This document shows positions 28,996 to 40,207 of a stretch of DNA of 64,000 nucleotides, one piece after another. This stretch comes from Durusdinium trenchii (Eukaryota; Sar; Dinophyceae; Suessiales; Symbiodiniaceae). The position numbers and the translations under genes were made by a program. The notes below the pieces were generated by a model. That model searched no databases. It was not told the origin of the DNA and saw only the letters and a list, made by a program, of their open reading frames with translations. How positions within the stretch are numbered: the first letter of the stretch is position 1; every line of letters starts with the position of its first letter. Location: NCBI GenBank assembly GCA_963970005.1, contig CAXAMN010021224.1:619738-683737 (forward strand). Reading direction: 5' to 3'.

Positions 28996-30063
28996 TTGGC
29001 TGGTCAACTACTGTGATTCTTTGCAAACACATGTGTTTTGAACGAAACACTTGCAATCCTCCCTGGAATCCCGGCGAAGACGGATGTCGATCCAATCCAG
29101 CGGTTGATGTGGATCCAAAGCGATGTGAGGTTACAACACTACCATGATGGCGCTGAGTGAAAGCAACCTGGCGAATTTGTCAGCTCAGTTCTTGCCTTTT
29201 GTTGAGAACATGTATATATATATATATTCAGCTGGGTGCTTCAGCATGGTGGGATAGTGGTCATTCAACCAAGATGCTCGTTGACCTACGTAGCAGGTTG
29301 ACAACCATAAGTCGACGAGCCACAGTCTTGGCTGGGTTGGGGTAGGATGTGATGCCTCGCCAAGAGGCAAAAAGAACTTGCTGGGTAATCTATGGGCCAT
29401 AGGTGAAAGTACTTCCGGAGACCGGTCCTTGGGCCTCCGGACATCCAAGCAACGGATGGTCCTGGGGTTTCGTTTGAGGCACGACGCCTGGAAGATGTGA
29501 GTGAAACACAAATGCAGCTAAGCCCGGCCCTACAACTGGGTGCAATATCCTCCATATCATCTCAAACCATGCTTAGCCTGAATAAATGTGTTATAAGGGA
29601 ATCAACTAAGGACTATGTTCTGACAATGTGACGTTCCTGCTTGTGGTCTTCTATCGGCATAACATCATAATATTCGATTTTGGTGCCAGGAGAAAGAATC
29701 CTATAGGGTCAAACTACCTTGTTTTTTTCTTCGGTGCTTGGATGGCTGCCATGGGAACGCTCTCAGTACCTTTCTTCGGAGGTGGGAGCGCATTTTCAGC
29801 TTTAGACCATGGTCCCACAGCCCTCTCAAAGTGGTCCAGTCTGACCCAGGTCCAAACCTGGTCTTTCCTGGTTTTGCTTAGATTAGGATGATATCAGTGA
29901 TTGTCCCGAAGTGGGTGAATCCATATTGGCTTTTGGTCCAGTTCCTGGAATCGCCCCGTGCTGCCAAGCCTGACTTCCGAGTCGTGTGAGGGACCTGTGA
30001 ACGGTTCGACCTGGCCCGGAACCCGACCGACGCCGCGATCGAAGGGTCACACCCGGCGTCGAA
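28996..30063. other. no supported gene; (TA)n at 29212-29229
   Basis: A short TA microsatellite sits at 29212-29229. Around 29400-29470 are family A-like blocks (GTACTTCCGGAGACCGGTCC, ATCCAAGCAACGGATGGTCC). No coding domain. Confidence 0.5.
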
Positions 30064-30140
30064 GGCGGGTGGCGCCGAGGCCAGGAATGGCAGAAAGCTT
30101 TGGAGCTTTTCCAGCAGCTGAAAAGAAGCTGGGACGAATC
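30064..30140 (+). CDS. PPR second-helix exon fragment
   Basis: The frame reads GGWRRGQEWQKALELFQQLK and then RSW. EWQKALELFQQLKR is a textbook second helix of a PPR motif. The first helix is missing: upstream text in frame is Arg/Pro-rich. The exon may therefore start near 30060, or the upstream half may have decayed. Confidence 0.7.
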
Positions 30141-31004
30141 GTTTTCGGGCGGTGACATGGGGTGGATTTTGACCTATAAGGCCTATAAGGAGACAGTGGG
30201 TTTTAGGGTTCTGGCTCAACCTATTCGAGGATGTGTGGATACAGCAAACAGTATGTCCTATTTTGGGGTGTGGCCTTGAGTTGGCTTTTTACACGGAGCT
30301 ATACAACAGAGAGCTGGTCCTCCCCACGCTGAATGAGCTGAGAGGTTGACGTTGAGGTCCCTCATGTCGCACTGCTGTGGCCCAGAGACACGGATATGTC
30401 CGGATCCAATCCCTACAGAGATTCTTGACCTCATTTGACTGTACCTGGTCATAAATGATATGAAACAGACTGGATGCAGAGGACCAAGCTTTACGTCAGA
30501 CTGGACTTGTAAGGAATAGTGTCTTCCATGCGTGTCGGACTGTGTCTCATGACCATCCGGCTTCCGTATGGCGCGCTTGGAAAGCTCTTCTGAAAAGGAC
30601 ATCGCCTACACATGAAAACACAGCCTGTTGTTAACAGTTGCTATCATGAGTATGCTTTAACCAAATGCCAAGCCCTCACTACAAGGGCTGTCATGCAAAT
30701 GTTTGGAGGCTTGCTTTTTTTGTTTGGTACCTCGACAGCTTGGTGTCAGTGCACATTCCGAAGTGGTGTTGTTTATTCTTTTCCCGTGCTGCATGTTCAA
30801 CCTGGTTTTCAACCATTGAAGCCACACCTGCTCTCGATTCCTCAGTGATTTCGACCGTGTTGATGTCCGCCGTAGTTGGATATGATACTGTTATACAACA
30901 CACACATGGTCTTTTAGACAGCTGTGCCTTTGGGGACCCTTCTTAGAAGAACCTAAATAGACGAGCCTGAAATTGGGACCTCATCATTACAATATATATA
31001 TCAT
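30141..31004. other. no supported gene
   Basis: Nothing recognised on either strand. Confidence 0.5.
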
Positions 31005-31118
31005 CCCTAAGGGTCCAGGACCATCCGTTGCTCGGATGTCCTTGGCCCCAAGGACCAGTCTCTGGAAGTACTTTCACCTCCAAGACCATCTTCAGGAGGT
31101 ACCTGGACCCGGGACCCT
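31005..31118. repeat. family A-like foldback variant
   Basis: CCCTAAGGGTCCAGGACCAT at the left and CCTGGACCCGGGACCCTATG at the right. Between them lies CGTTGCTCGGATGTCCTTGG, which recurs in variant form at 29440-29470 and 35740-35860. Confidence 0.55.
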
Positions 31119-31744
31119 ATGGGTATATAAGAAGGATACTAAGGGTACTTACCTGTCAGACATCCCAAAAAAAGCAGATGACCATGAAGGACCCTGTGTA
31201 CCGTTTAAGAGAGGTGTTTCATCTTCCAACACCGCCGTGGGTGTTGGTGAATGTCATGTTGGATAACACTGATCTTCTCAAAAGTCGACAAGCAGCTTCT
31301 GAGGTAAAGAGAGATCATTTAGAGACCCACCTCTCCGCAAGTCCTGCTTCACCAGTGACGTGCTTCACCACGGGCAAGACGACCTGGAGTTGTAGGTGTT
31401 CATAGGTTTTCTAGCTGTTGCTACGACAGAGCGAAGCATTTCGCTTCCTGGACATCCACCAAGGACATGGGCCCTTGCCCACCACCAACAGCTTCTTGTC
31501 AGCTAGACCTATTCGTTCCTGCCCATGCGTGCAGTGGTGTTCTGTTGACCGACGAGAAGTGGAACATGGCTCGACTCTGGGTGTGTATTCTTTGACCTGG
31601 ATATGGTCCAGGGGCTGTATCCCAAGGATTTATTTGAAAGCGCGTTTCAGAAGTTTATGTTGAAATCTATGTTTCATAATTAATTTTCATGGATATTTAT
31701 CATAAAACCATAGATTTAATATCCAACCATATCCAACCAATTGT
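31119..31744. other. no supported gene
   Basis: Open frames (for example LKSRQAASEVKRDHLETHLS at 31275-31335) are mildly protein-like but unsupported by splice sites or a family. Confidence 0.4.
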
Positions 31745-31812
31745 TGTTGGTCTATGTTCCTTCTTCCAGGGGGGTCGATCTGGGAGGTCTCTCTATTTAA
31801 CCACACACCCTT
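31745..31812 (+). repeat. family D repeat
   Basis: TTGGTCTATGTTCCTTCTTC, CAGGGGGGTCGATCTGGGAG and GTCTCTCTATTTAACCACAC. Shares order and wording with 23945 and 56650 and, inverted, with 11505. Confidence 0.7.
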
Positions 31813-32869
31813 AGGACTATCCATGGTTTTCCTGGGTCTGCATGATCTCCCATGGTTTGCTGGAGGGAAGGCATATTTATTGATCAGAGCGTTTTCTACC
31901 GTATCCTCTTTTGGGAGACACCTATGAAAAAGGAAGATGGGCTTTGATATAGTGAACAGCACCAGCTTTCGACCAACACACACATACACGCACCTGACAG
32001 TATAAAGCTTACATGTATTTTTGTATGCATTTAGTATCTACAAGCTTTTTTTGGTTGTGAGGTAAATGTGTGTTGCTCATCCTCGCCTCCATTCTGTGTC
32101 TTGGTCTCAACGGCCTGTGACAGAGAATGTTCGCCGCAGGAGGAACCTCAATTCCTCGGTGACTTTGGTCCCTCCAGTTGGAGAACCTGCCGAGTGACAC
32201 GGCAACATGCCTTCCCTCGGTCATCCCCAATGAGCTGACACGCCCCGAAAGCAATGTCAGAAATCAGGTTTGAGAACGGAACCGAGTTCGGTTTTTCTGA
32301 AGATTCGCCCTCCACGTCATCGTTTCTTTGCACCTGGTGGTTCCTTTCGACTCTTCCTAAACTCTTGCAAACCACCTGGTCCCTCCGCTCCAGTGGTTGG
32401 AGCGGCTTGCTCAAACCGTGCTCAGCTTCAGACTGATCGGTGCCCCCGGTCTGCCGGCACGGACCACCGGAGGGAAGGAGGGCGGAACAGGGGGGGGGCC
32501 AAGAGAGGTAGCCAGTGACCGTAAATAGGACCTGTCACCTGGGGTACCCAACTGGCATGTATATATATAATATTATATTTATATAGTCTTTTGGGGTTCT
32601 TGAACCTTTGTTGGGAGCGCCACATCAGTTCCGTCTTTCGAAGAGTTGGAACACCTCCCAGAGTTGGAATCCGGCTTCACGCCGCCCTCGAAGGCTTCAA
32701 CATCGCCATGGATGTGTGGTCGCAGCACGACCCCAGTGTGGACTGTGCGAAGCAGGTGGACCAACTCCAGGCCGCATGGAGACCAAACGAGGGGGAGACC
32801 AAACGAGGGGGACTTTGGCTGGCTGCCAAACGGGGCTGCTTGCCGCCTTTTGGCGGTTGGAGACCGCAG
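31813..32869. other. no supported gene
   Basis: 32608-32760 is GC-rich and open in three frames, with no known domain. A TA-rich tract lies at 32560-32585 and a G9 run near 32492. Confidence 0.45.
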
Positions 32870-32975
32870 ACATTGAGTGTTGGTAGTTGGTCAGTACTTG
32901 GACCTCACTCCTACCAACACTCAACTACCAACACTCAACTATCCCAGTAGTATGGTAGTTGGTCAGTACTATCCC
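32870..32975. repeat. foldback with nested GTTGGTAGTTG arms
   Basis: GTTGGTAGTTGGTCAGTACT (32879) faces CTACCAACACTCAACTACCA (32911) and ACTCAACTATCCC, followed by a second GGTAGTTGGTCAGTACTATC. Arms can pair in more than one register. Confidence 0.78.
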
Positions 32976-33639
32976 AGACGCCCTGACGTGAAAAAAAGAA
33001 CAGCTACTTACTCCTGAGGACTGTGAGGGTCCGGGTAGATTAGTTTTGGACGGATCGACTGACCTTTTGCTGTTGGAGCCGTTCGTTCGGTGTGAGGACG
33101 GTACCGTGGTGCCGTCCATGCCGGAGCGAGACGGAGCGATTCGGATCAATTGAGAAGCACAGAGGGAACACTGGAACTCCTAAAGCCCCTTCGTTGCCTG
33201 CCAGAGGTTTGAAGAACCAATGAAAGTGCAATCAACGTCCCACTTCTTTGTAGGTATACCTGGAATGTCCAGGAATGTGTCAGTTACTCCAGCTTGTTGC
33301 TCAGATGGTAGTTAGACCCAAAGATTCACAACTCACCTCAGGAGGTGCTTCAGTTAGATACATTACGGTTTGATTTTTGGTGCCAATCGCAGTCCACTTT
33401 CATCGCAGTGAGCCGGCTCACGGGAGTGGTCGCGGTGGCTTTGTGGGCCATGTGCCATGGCAGGCGGGGAAGAGAGCGGGCAGCGTAATGGCCAACTGTA
33501 GAGTTGAGGCAGTTTTTGATACAAGCGCCACAAGCACAAGCAACATCCTGAGTTTTGACGCACCTACTGCGACTGCTCAGTCTCTTCTCTTCTCTGACGC
33601 CGCTCCGCCCGTTTCTCCGCCCGTTTTTCACACTGCTCC
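32976..33639. other. no supported gene
   Basis: A 208-codon minus-strand frame covers 33350-33976 but has no known domain and overlaps better + strand candidates. Confidence 0.4.
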
Positions 33640-33838
33640 GGACTCCCAACGGTGTTCCCGTCGAAGACCCTCCGGTCACCCTGCCAGGCACTGACGCACC
33701 CATCCTCCCGCACTGGACGCGCTGGAGGGTGGCCCTGGCGTCCTTGACGGAGCAGCGGGAGGACTGGGAGATGGAACATGGGGCGATGTGGCTGAACAGA
33801 GCCGAAAGCCAAGCCTTTGTTGAAGTATCAAGAGAGGT
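33640..33838 (+). CDS. possible exon, unrecognised protein
   Basis: The frame reads VPVEDPPVTLPGTDAPILPH, then WTRWRVALASLTEQREDWEM and MWLNRAESQAFVEVSRE. It ends at GAGAG-GTGAAT (33836-33843), a donor-like site. Trp- and Glu-rich helical text looks like real protein. No family is recognised, and RWRVALASL is only faintly like a PPR second helix. Confidence 0.4.
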
Positions 33839-33936
33839 GAATTGAGAAGGCGTCAGTCTTTGGGGACACAAAGCTTTCCCTATTGGACGCCTGTGGGATT
33901 TTTTTTGCATGCCAAAGCAACGTTTCTCATCATCGA

Positions 33937-34065
33937 AGAGGCGAGCTTGAGCGTGGCCAGAGCGTTTCGTACGCATGACCTACTGCCCCGGCAGGTTCAC
34001 GGGCTGTGGCATGGACTGTTCGCAAGTCATGTGGATCCTCCATGGATCGATCGATCTCAGCTTTG
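33937..34065 (+). CDS. possible exon, unrecognised protein
   Basis: After CATCGAAGAG the frame reads ASLSVARAFRTHDLLPRQVH followed by GLWHGLFASHVDPPWIDRSQ. A second frame through the same bases (LHGSIDLSFEAQDMLLLKRP, to 34120) is also protein-like, so the exon or its frame is ambiguous. Family unknown. Confidence 0.3.
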
Positions 34066-34171
34066 AGGCGCAAGACATGCTCCTGCTCAAGCGACCGGCC
34101 GGGCACTCGGTGCCCACGGTGAGATCAGTAGAGTCGACGACCGGGGACGGCGAAGGCGAAGAAGCGTGAAG

Positions 34172-34240
34172 CTACCAGTGACCCAGTACCGTAGAACATG
34201 GGACATGACCCAGTACTTGTACCGCAGGTCCTTGTAACCA
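34172..34240 (-). repeat. family B foldback, reverse orientation
   Basis: GTGACCCAGTACCGTAGAAC, ATGGGACATGACCCAGTACT and TGTACCGCAGGTCCTTGTAA. It ends about 60 nt before the PPR exon at 34300. Confidence 0.7.
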
Positions 34241-34299
34241 CGTGAAGGTTTTATATTAGATATGTACGTTAGTAAAGAAGTTGGAACTCGTCATTGGGT

Positions 34300-34410
34300 G
34301 CTTTGAGGAGGATGAGGAGTTGGACGTGATCCGCTACACCACTGTCATCACTGCTTGTCAGAGACTTGGACGGAGACCGGACGTTGGGAGACTTCGGGTA
34401 CTAGAGTTGG
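34300..34410 (+). CDS. PPR motif exon
   Basis: The frame reads EDEELDVIRYTTVITACQRL followed by GRRPDVGRLRVLEL. DVIRYTTVITACQRLG matches the first helix and turn of a PPR motif. The second helix is unusual: RRPDVGRLRVLE stands where W..AL.LL is expected and there is no Trp. The exon start is likely the acceptor-like CTTTGAG at about 34301-34307. Confidence 0.68.
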
Positions 34411-35422
34411 CTACGTCGGTCACGGTGCACCGGTTTCCAAAGGGAGGTACAGTTGTTGATAAACCCTCCTCACAGTGCATTGCATGGGGTACTCCCTACA
34501 GTGGTTGGCGATGTGCTGAAAATTCCTGTGGCCAAGGCAAGCGTCACCGTGGAAAAAACAACTAAAACATACATGGCAATTGAAATTATAAACGGACCAC
34601 GGTGGAATCGAACCATCAAAGTAGGAGTGCTGACCTTGCGGTTTGTAAGACAAGAGTAAAACACCTTCACCAATATGTGCAGCCGGTCAAGCTGATTCCG
34701 GTATTGAAGGAAACGGCTTGTCAGCAAGGTGGCACACATGGTGGCACATCAGTCAAACTCCTTGATACTACGACTGAGCTTGATTGATGGTAAGGGGTGA
34801 AGAATCCCTAAAACTCTCTCTCTCACCTTGCGCATCCATTCCCTTGCGATGAAATGTGATCAAGAGACACCAAAACACAGTCTGAGCAATGTCGCTCAAC
34901 TCGGGCCTGTGCCGACCCTTTATTTTGGAGGTCATCCATTGAGACCTCTATGAGGAGGCCTAACAACCCTCTTGAGGAGACCTGAAGGCTGCTGATGTAG
35001 ACATATAGATGTTTCTTTTGGATGTTTCAAAGCCTCCTGGACCTGACAGGCACCTTAAGTCCTAAGGTACCATCTTCTGACACGCCCAGTTTCTGACCCT
35101 TTGTCATAGGCTTGAGGGGGGATGCCAGAGGTCAAACTTGGGATCCTTTGGGCTTGTTGGAGGTCCTCATCTTGGTGGTTGCCCCGTGAAACTTGAAGGG
35201 TTGGACCTCTTGACCTCGGTATGCGCAGGGCGCAACGACATGGATGATCGTCCACCCTGCAAGGTGCCTCCACCTTCATAGATCAATTAGAGGCAGGGTG
35301 TTTTGTATAGGAAACCAATTCCCTGCACTCCGTGACAATCTTACAATATCTATCTCAATGGATGTCCGATTTCTCTCGCCGAGTTGTTGTTGCCCTGTGC
35401 GTTCACCGGTGTGTACTGGTAG
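34411..35422. other. no supported gene
   Basis: Includes a tRNA T-arm look-alike on the minus strand (34594-34617), rejected as a tRNA. Family A fragments lie near 35050-35090. Confidence 0.45.
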
Positions 35423-35564
35423 GAAAGCAGCCCGCTGGTGGGCGGCCCTCGGGGTGTTGCACTCCTTGCGACGTAGCAAGCTGCGAGCAAACGTGGTGAC
35501 CTACAACAGCACATTAGGAAGCTGTACGCAGGCACCGGTGGCTTGCGATTGGGAGACTCTATGA
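35423..35564 (+). CDS. PPR motif exon
   Basis: It begins after the acceptor-like TACTGGTAG. The frame reads KAARWWAALGVLHSLRRSKL (second helix of one motif) and RANVVTYNSTLGSCTQAPVA (first helix of the next), then CDWETL and a TGA at 35562. It contains the motif boundary LRANVVTYN. The stop soon after suggests the exon ends just before it, near CGATTGG (35544-35550). One of the clearest pieces. Confidence 0.85.
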
Positions 35565-35649
35565 CTGTCTATATATGTTGAAAAGAGCTTTTTGACCTTG
35601 GCAATGAAGGGTAATTGCATGTATATTACTTTTATTAGATAATGGATGA

Positions 35650-35735
35650 TACCTGGACCCTCGAAGTACAATGATTTTTACTGTTAGGTTCATGTCTCAT
35701 TGTCCAGGGTACTTGAAGTCGCGCTTGTGCAGCTG
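35650..35735 (+). repeat. family B foldback fragment
   Basis: ACCTGGACCCTCGAAGTAC, GTTCATGTCTCATTGTCCAG and GGTACTTGAAGTCGCGC. It lies shortly after the 35423 exon. Confidence 0.65.
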
Positions 35736-36913
35736 GGTCGCTAGGACCATCCATTTCTCGGATGTCCTGCTGCAGCAGGCCCCAGTCGAAGGAAATACGT
35801 TAGCCCAAAAAGAAGACCATCCGAAAAAGTCCCTGGACCTTATGGAACTTGGTACAACATCCTCTCTAGGTGCCGACGGTTTTGTTGACAGCTGAGCTGG
35901 TGTATGTTGGGTGTTGGGTGTTCAGCGTGGCCATACTCGTGGCCATTTCTCCTGGTAAACTGCCATGACCTGCTTAACTGCTTCGGTCACTTTGTTCACT
36001 TCGTTCAGTTGCGAAGAGCACATGGAGCGGACAGAAGATTGACGTGCACGGGTGAGTGATTTTGTTAAAAGGTCTTAGCCAGCTTGAATACTCACTCATG
36101 CGGCATGCGGTTGTTCAAGGCACCTGCAGTAGCAATCCCAACTGGTAAATTTTAAAGGGACAGTGTACATTCTTTTTGGGGGGGACTAGGATATACCAAG
36201 AAATTCCACCCGAAGCAAACACAGCTATAGGATACTTGCAGGAAGCCCAAACAACCAGAACACACATGTGACATGTGTTACTTGTTTTTCTGATGATGGC
36301 AATTGAGATCCTTTACAATCCTTTACAAGTGCTTGGGACTGTGGAAGCATCCATTTCTTGGGACAAATTTTCCGTTGAGAGATGACCTGGGCATCGTGCC
36401 CAGAGAGTTCTGAGCCGAGCCGAGCCGGTCAGGCTGCTGAATGGCCCCAAGCACTTCAGTTGCTCGACCAGGCCGACCAGGACCGAAAAAACCTCAGAGT
36501 TGCACCTGGTAACCTGGTAAGACGTAAGACCCCAGGACTCTGTATACACAGTGACAAGTAAGTCTTGAAAAGAAGAAAGCAATTTCAGAACAGCATGTTG
36601 GGAACGAACTGGGCTGGTAGAACTTCCAAGAGCTCGATGTTTTAATGCGTGTTTTTTGTATCATTGGCAGATGTACAGCTCACATAGTGAACAAGTGCTC
36701 ACACAATCAAGGCCAACACCAACACCAACAAAGTATCGGTATGTGACAGACAGTAATGACTCAACAAATGAGAATCATTGCATGATTGTATAATGATTAT
36801 TTCCACTGAACATGAACGAAGCTGGTCGAAACAAGATACTGGTTGACAGGACTACCCTGTCAGGGGATATAGAACATATATATAGAACATATACTTTGAT
36901 TTCCCCGACTGCA
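35736..36913. other. no supported gene
   Basis: TTTTTGGGGGGGACTAGGAT and ACCAAGAAATTCCACCC (36172-36213) resemble the 3' block of composite repeat G. Otherwise featureless. Confidence 0.5.
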
Positions 36914-37027
36914 GCGAAACAGCTGCAAACCTCGCTGAGCGATTTTCGGGATCGAAAACGGCCAGTTCTTGACTTCGCCCAAAAGGTCGAGAGAGGGGTG
37001 CGAGACCATTGGTGGTTCCAGCTGTGA
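36914..37027 (+). CDS. possible terminal exon, unrecognised
   Basis: After TTTCCCCGACTGCAG, a good pyrimidine-rich acceptor, the frame reads TAAKQLQTSLSDFRDRKRPV, then LDFAQKVERGVRDHWWFQL and a TGA stop. Charged helical text followed by a stop is typical of a last coding exon. Family unknown. Confidence 0.42.
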   Translation, partial: AKQLQTSLSDFRDRKRPVLDFAQKVERGVRDHWWFQL

Positions 37028-37264
37028 CCGGAGTTCCACCTTTTCGGTCAGTTTGAAAGTACCTTTTTTGGGGGGGGAATCTGCACACAGAGGGTTTGCA
37101 AGAGGAAACTGGTCATGCAAGGAGCTGTCCTCCAGATGATTGGAATGTACTCCAACCTTCTGAGAAACCTGCTGCCACGACGCACCCGGATGGATCTTCT
37201 GAGGAACAGCCAGAATCCATCCAGCTTGGGCCAGGGGGACTCAAACCCTTTGACCAAGGCCCCC

Positions 37265-37372
37265 CGCTAAGGGGTGTCTAATACCCTGCGAATCCAAATA
37301 TCTCAGAAGGTAGGACTAGACCCTCCGAACCTACATAACAGTGTCTACAATCACCTTCTCAGAGGCCTAGAG
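37265..37372 (-). repeat. family A foldback, reverse orientation
   Basis: ATATCTCAGAAGGTAGGACT, AGACCCTCCGAACCTACATA, ACAGTGTCTACAATCACCTT and CTCAGAGGCCTAGAG. The loop is almost the full family consensus. It ends about 70 nt before the exon at 37443. Confidence 0.82.
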
Positions 37373-37442
37373 ATAATATGAGATAATGGGTTTTTTTTTG
37401 CTTCGAAGGTGGATTCCGATCGATTCCGATCGAACTGGAGAG

Positions 37443-37530
37443 GTTCGTGCAAATGTGGTCACCTATGGAAGCCTTTGTGGCTCCTGTGGCTGGAGAAGAG
37501 CTCGAGTCCTTCTAGGCGTGCCGGAAAGGA
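37443..37530 (+). CDS. PPR motif exon
   Basis: It starts after CTGGAGAG. The frame reads VRANVVTYGSLCGSCGWRRA followed by RVLLGV. VRANVVTYGSLCGSC is a motif boundary plus first helix. GWRRARVLL is a shortened second helix lacking the usual E-K-G linker, so a few residues are missing relative to a 35-residue motif. Confidence 0.75.
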
Positions 37531-38230
37531 AACAGAGGGCAAACAGAGGTGGCGTGTGCACACCCCAGACTTCAGGGGCTCACATTCTTTTGTTCTTGCA
37601 AATCATTCTAGAAGAATGGAAAAAAAAAAACAAAAACATGATTAACATAGAACAACTATGAAAAACAATAGAAGCATAGCACTTGTAAACATCATTAAAG
37701 ATCTATCATGCACCACCTGAGACTGCTTCACCCTTCCCTTGGACCCCTTGGACGCTGAGCAGAGCTTCTTTGTATCAACTAGATGTTTCAATCCAGGGAA
37801 AGGGAGGTGGATCAGAGTTTGGGAAAGGTACTGTCTCTGACCCAACAAGTGGGTTGTATAGATATGTTTAGATTTGGATACGGACTCTTCCAGTCCTGCG
37901 GCATGGGTCTAGCGGGTGATTGTTGATTGCAGTGGTTGCAGAGTAGATGGCACACCCAAGGTTGGTGGTTAATATGTCTATGTAGACCCACATCTAGACA
38001 TGCAGGGGTTTGGTACGATCACCAAGACGAACAACCAAACACTCGTACGCCAAAAGATTAATCGTAGACGAAGGCAGGCTGCCATTCGCAGGTTTGCTGG
38101 TGTAACTGGTGTACGGGCGACTCATCGAAAGCGAAGGTCTAAGCGTCCTTTCAAGAGTCCAAGCGATGGGCACTCCTCTCAAGACGGGTAGCGTGAATCC
38201 GTGAGGATTCTCAAAAGGCTAGCCAGCCAC
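37531..38230. other. mostly non-coding; weak basic frame at 38004-38190
   Basis: A Lys/Arg-rich frame (TITKTNNQTLVRQKINRRRR, then AAIRRFAGVTG) follows GACATGCAG at about 38002. It could be a basic exon but no family is recognised. Confidence 0.3.
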
Positions 38231-38341
38231 CTGGACCCTTAGAGTATTCATAGACATGGGTACAGTTGTACCGTTGTACTTGTATTCTTTTGTTCGGGTC
38301 ACGTCCCATTTTCTAGAGTACTGGGTCAGTCGGGTCCAGCT
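38231..38341 (+). repeat. family B foldback element
   Basis: ACCTGGACCCTTAGAGTATT, GACATGGGTACAGTTGTACC, TTTGTTCGGGTCACGTCCCA, TTTTCTAGAGTACTGGGTCA and GTCGGGTCCAGC. The most complete copy; outer ACCTGGACCC and GGGTCCAGCT are inverted. Confidence 0.85.
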
Positions 38342-38404
38342 AGAAGAGCTGTAGAGTGGGGTGCTGCTAGGCTTGGCCCAGCAGAACTCGCAGGAGTTGC
38401 GCAG

Positions 38405-38500
38405 CAGCAGCGGATGACGAGCCTGGTCGCCTATAGCTCGTGCATCGGCGAATGCCAGCAGCTCGGCGCATGCCCGAAGGTTGAGAGGTGGAGGCCTGGA
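38405..38500 (+). CDS. PPR motif exon
   Basis: The frame reads MTSLVAYSSCIGECQQLGAC followed by PKVERWRPGG. SLVAYSSCIGECQQLGA fits the first helix and turn of a PPR motif; PKVERW sits where W..AL is expected. It begins soon after family B (ends 38341). The true start may be upstream of the ATG, since AGCAGCAGCGG precedes it. Confidence 0.65.
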
Positions 38501-38879
38501 GGCCGAGAACAGAAGGCTGGAAAGATAGACTTAACCCCAACAGTGAACAGGTCGCAACTGGATATTCCAGGTAGAAGATCTCAGGGAATTCAGACCAGAC
38601 ACTGCAACCAAATCCCTCCAACAGGACACCTCCTGCGAGTTGTATTGCAAGTCTCTACAAGCCGCCATTTTTCGGAGACCTGTTGGAAGGTGCTGGTATA
38701 GTAATGTCAATCCGAGAGGCCTTTCCCAAACAAACCAACACAGGTCACAATCGGCCCAACCAGCTCAACAAATGATGGGACGAACAAAAAGCTATGCCCA
38801 GTGGGATGAACCTCCTAACACCGAATTCCTAGCCAAGTACGTGTATCACCTGCTGGTCACTACGAAAGAAAAACAACAC

Positions 38880-38985
38880 CGACTGACCCAGAAGTACCCA
38901 GAAGTACCAGAAACTGGGACATGGCCCGAACCAAAGGAAAGAGCGGTGCTCTTCAGAATATAATCTTAAAGAGTACGAACCGGGA
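38880..38985 (-). repeat. family B foldback, reverse orientation
   Basis: CCGACTGACCCAGAAGTACC, AAACTGGGACATGGCCCGAA, then CTTAAAGAGTACGAACCGGG. The central AGGAAAGAGCGG differs from other copies. Confidence 0.65.
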
Positions 38986-39127
38986 ACCGGTCGCATCGAC
39001 GATGATGGGACGACACTGGGACACATTGGGACACCAAAGGTTCGAAGCACAAGAACAGTGGGGCATCAGAGTAGATGGCACGTTTGAAGGGCTCTCTAGG
39101 TCGGTTGATATGGATGCCTATATATAC

Positions 39128-39222
39128 ACCCTAGGGATCCAAGTGCCTTCTGAGAAGGTGGGATTGGGGTGGGTTTGGAGGGTCCAAATACCTTCTAAGG
39201 AGGTACTTGGAGGTGTAGGGTT
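39128..39222 (+). repeat. family A foldback element
   Basis: ACCCTAGGGATCCAAGTGCC, TTCTGAGAAGGTGGGATTGG, GGTGGGTTTGGAGGGTCC and AAATACCTTCTAAGGAGGTA, ending TTGGAGGTGTAGGG. Confidence 0.82.
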
Positions 39223-39339
39223 TGTATGGACGCCCAGTGCCATACAAAAGACATCTTGGGGTGTCAGTGCCATCGAACCTCTGAAATGACTGGAGCACCT
39301 GCCTTCACCATGGTGGGCTTCCTTTATGCCTTTCACCGG

Positions 39340-39479
39340 GACTCCGTGATTCGCTGGATAGAAACGGCTCGAGAGAGTCGATTCCGAAGAAGGCAGGTGG
39401 ACAAGGCAGGCAGGCGGACCCCGGAGAAGGCGGGGGTCGTTTTCAGTCGAGTCGAAACGGAATCCTCCAGTGATTCAGG
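39340..39479 (+). CDS. possible exon, charged unrecognised protein
   Basis: The frame reads FHRDSVIRWIETARESRFRR, then RQVDKAGRRTPEKAGVVFSR and VETESSSDSG. It ends at TGATTCAG-GTTGAG (39472-39485), a donor-like site. Basic in the middle and acidic/Ser-rich at the end. No domain recognised. Confidence 0.4.
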
Positions 39480-39628
39480 TTGAGTCTCTGCTTTGGTATT
39501 TGAGTGAAAACGCATGAAACACTGGCACCACCTGCAAGAATTCGCGGTGGCAGTGGCATTCCATAGTATTTCTAGAGACATGATGACATTAATCATGAGA
39601 TTATGGCACAGCACCTCTTTCCTCCCAG

Positions 39629-39705
39629 GAAGTTGACCAAATGGCAGGAAGCGCTTGGGCTGCTTGAAGACGTGAAGAAGCAGGACGTCTTCAGACAGAA
39701 GAGGT
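39629..39705 (+). CDS. PPR second-helix exon
   Basis: It starts after the pyrimidine-rich acceptor TTTCCTCCCAG. The frame reads KLTKWQEALGLLEDVKKQDV. WQEALGLLEDV is a near-perfect PPR second helix (W..AL.LL..M). Downstream text FRQKRSGEVGIDGG is less PPR-like, so the exon probably ends near 39690-39710. Confidence 0.8.
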
Positions 39706-40207
39706 CGGGAGAGGTCGGGATCGATGGTGGTTCATGTGTCGAAGAGAACCATCCGATGAGACACACCAGGACCATCCAATGGGACACCTGGCTGGACTAC
39801 CCTGCAGTACTTACCTAGGGATCTCCAGACAGGACTTCCGTTGAATGCTCCAGACGAAAACGGATTTCTTGGAGCTCTCCCTAGTGACGGATGACGAATG
39901 ATCAGCAGAGGATAATAAAATAAGATGACAAAAGGAATCAGGCATCCTCATGAATCCTCGTAGAGAGGCTGAAACTGTGTGTGTGTGTGTTTCAAATTGT
40001 TATTGTTTTCCATCTTTGGGCAAACAAAGTCATGACGGTCCACAGCCAGTCTACGGCCAAGCTTGCAGCACTCAGTCTACGACCACCTTTTTCTCAGAAG
40101 ATTCAGCCTGTGTATCGACATATTCAAAAGCCTTGAAGTTCTGACCAACACCATGAAGTCCTGACTTGGCTCCAACTCTGGATCACTCTGGTGTTGCTCT
40201 CCCGTAG
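39706..40207. other. intron-like; (GT)n at 39976-39990
   Basis: A short GT microsatellite. No gene recognised. Confidence 0.5.

Noticed and set aside
33350-33976. 208-codon minus-strand open frame
   Set aside because: Arg/Ser/Thr-rich text without domain; overlapping + strand frames are more protein-like and end at donor-like sites.
34594-34617. tRNA-like T-arm on the minus strand (GATGG-TTCGATT-CCACC followed by GTGGTCC)
   Set aside because: No matching 5' acceptor strand (GGACCAC) about 70 nt upstream on the minus strand, and the anticodon-like stem has an oversized loop. Treated as coincidence or relic.
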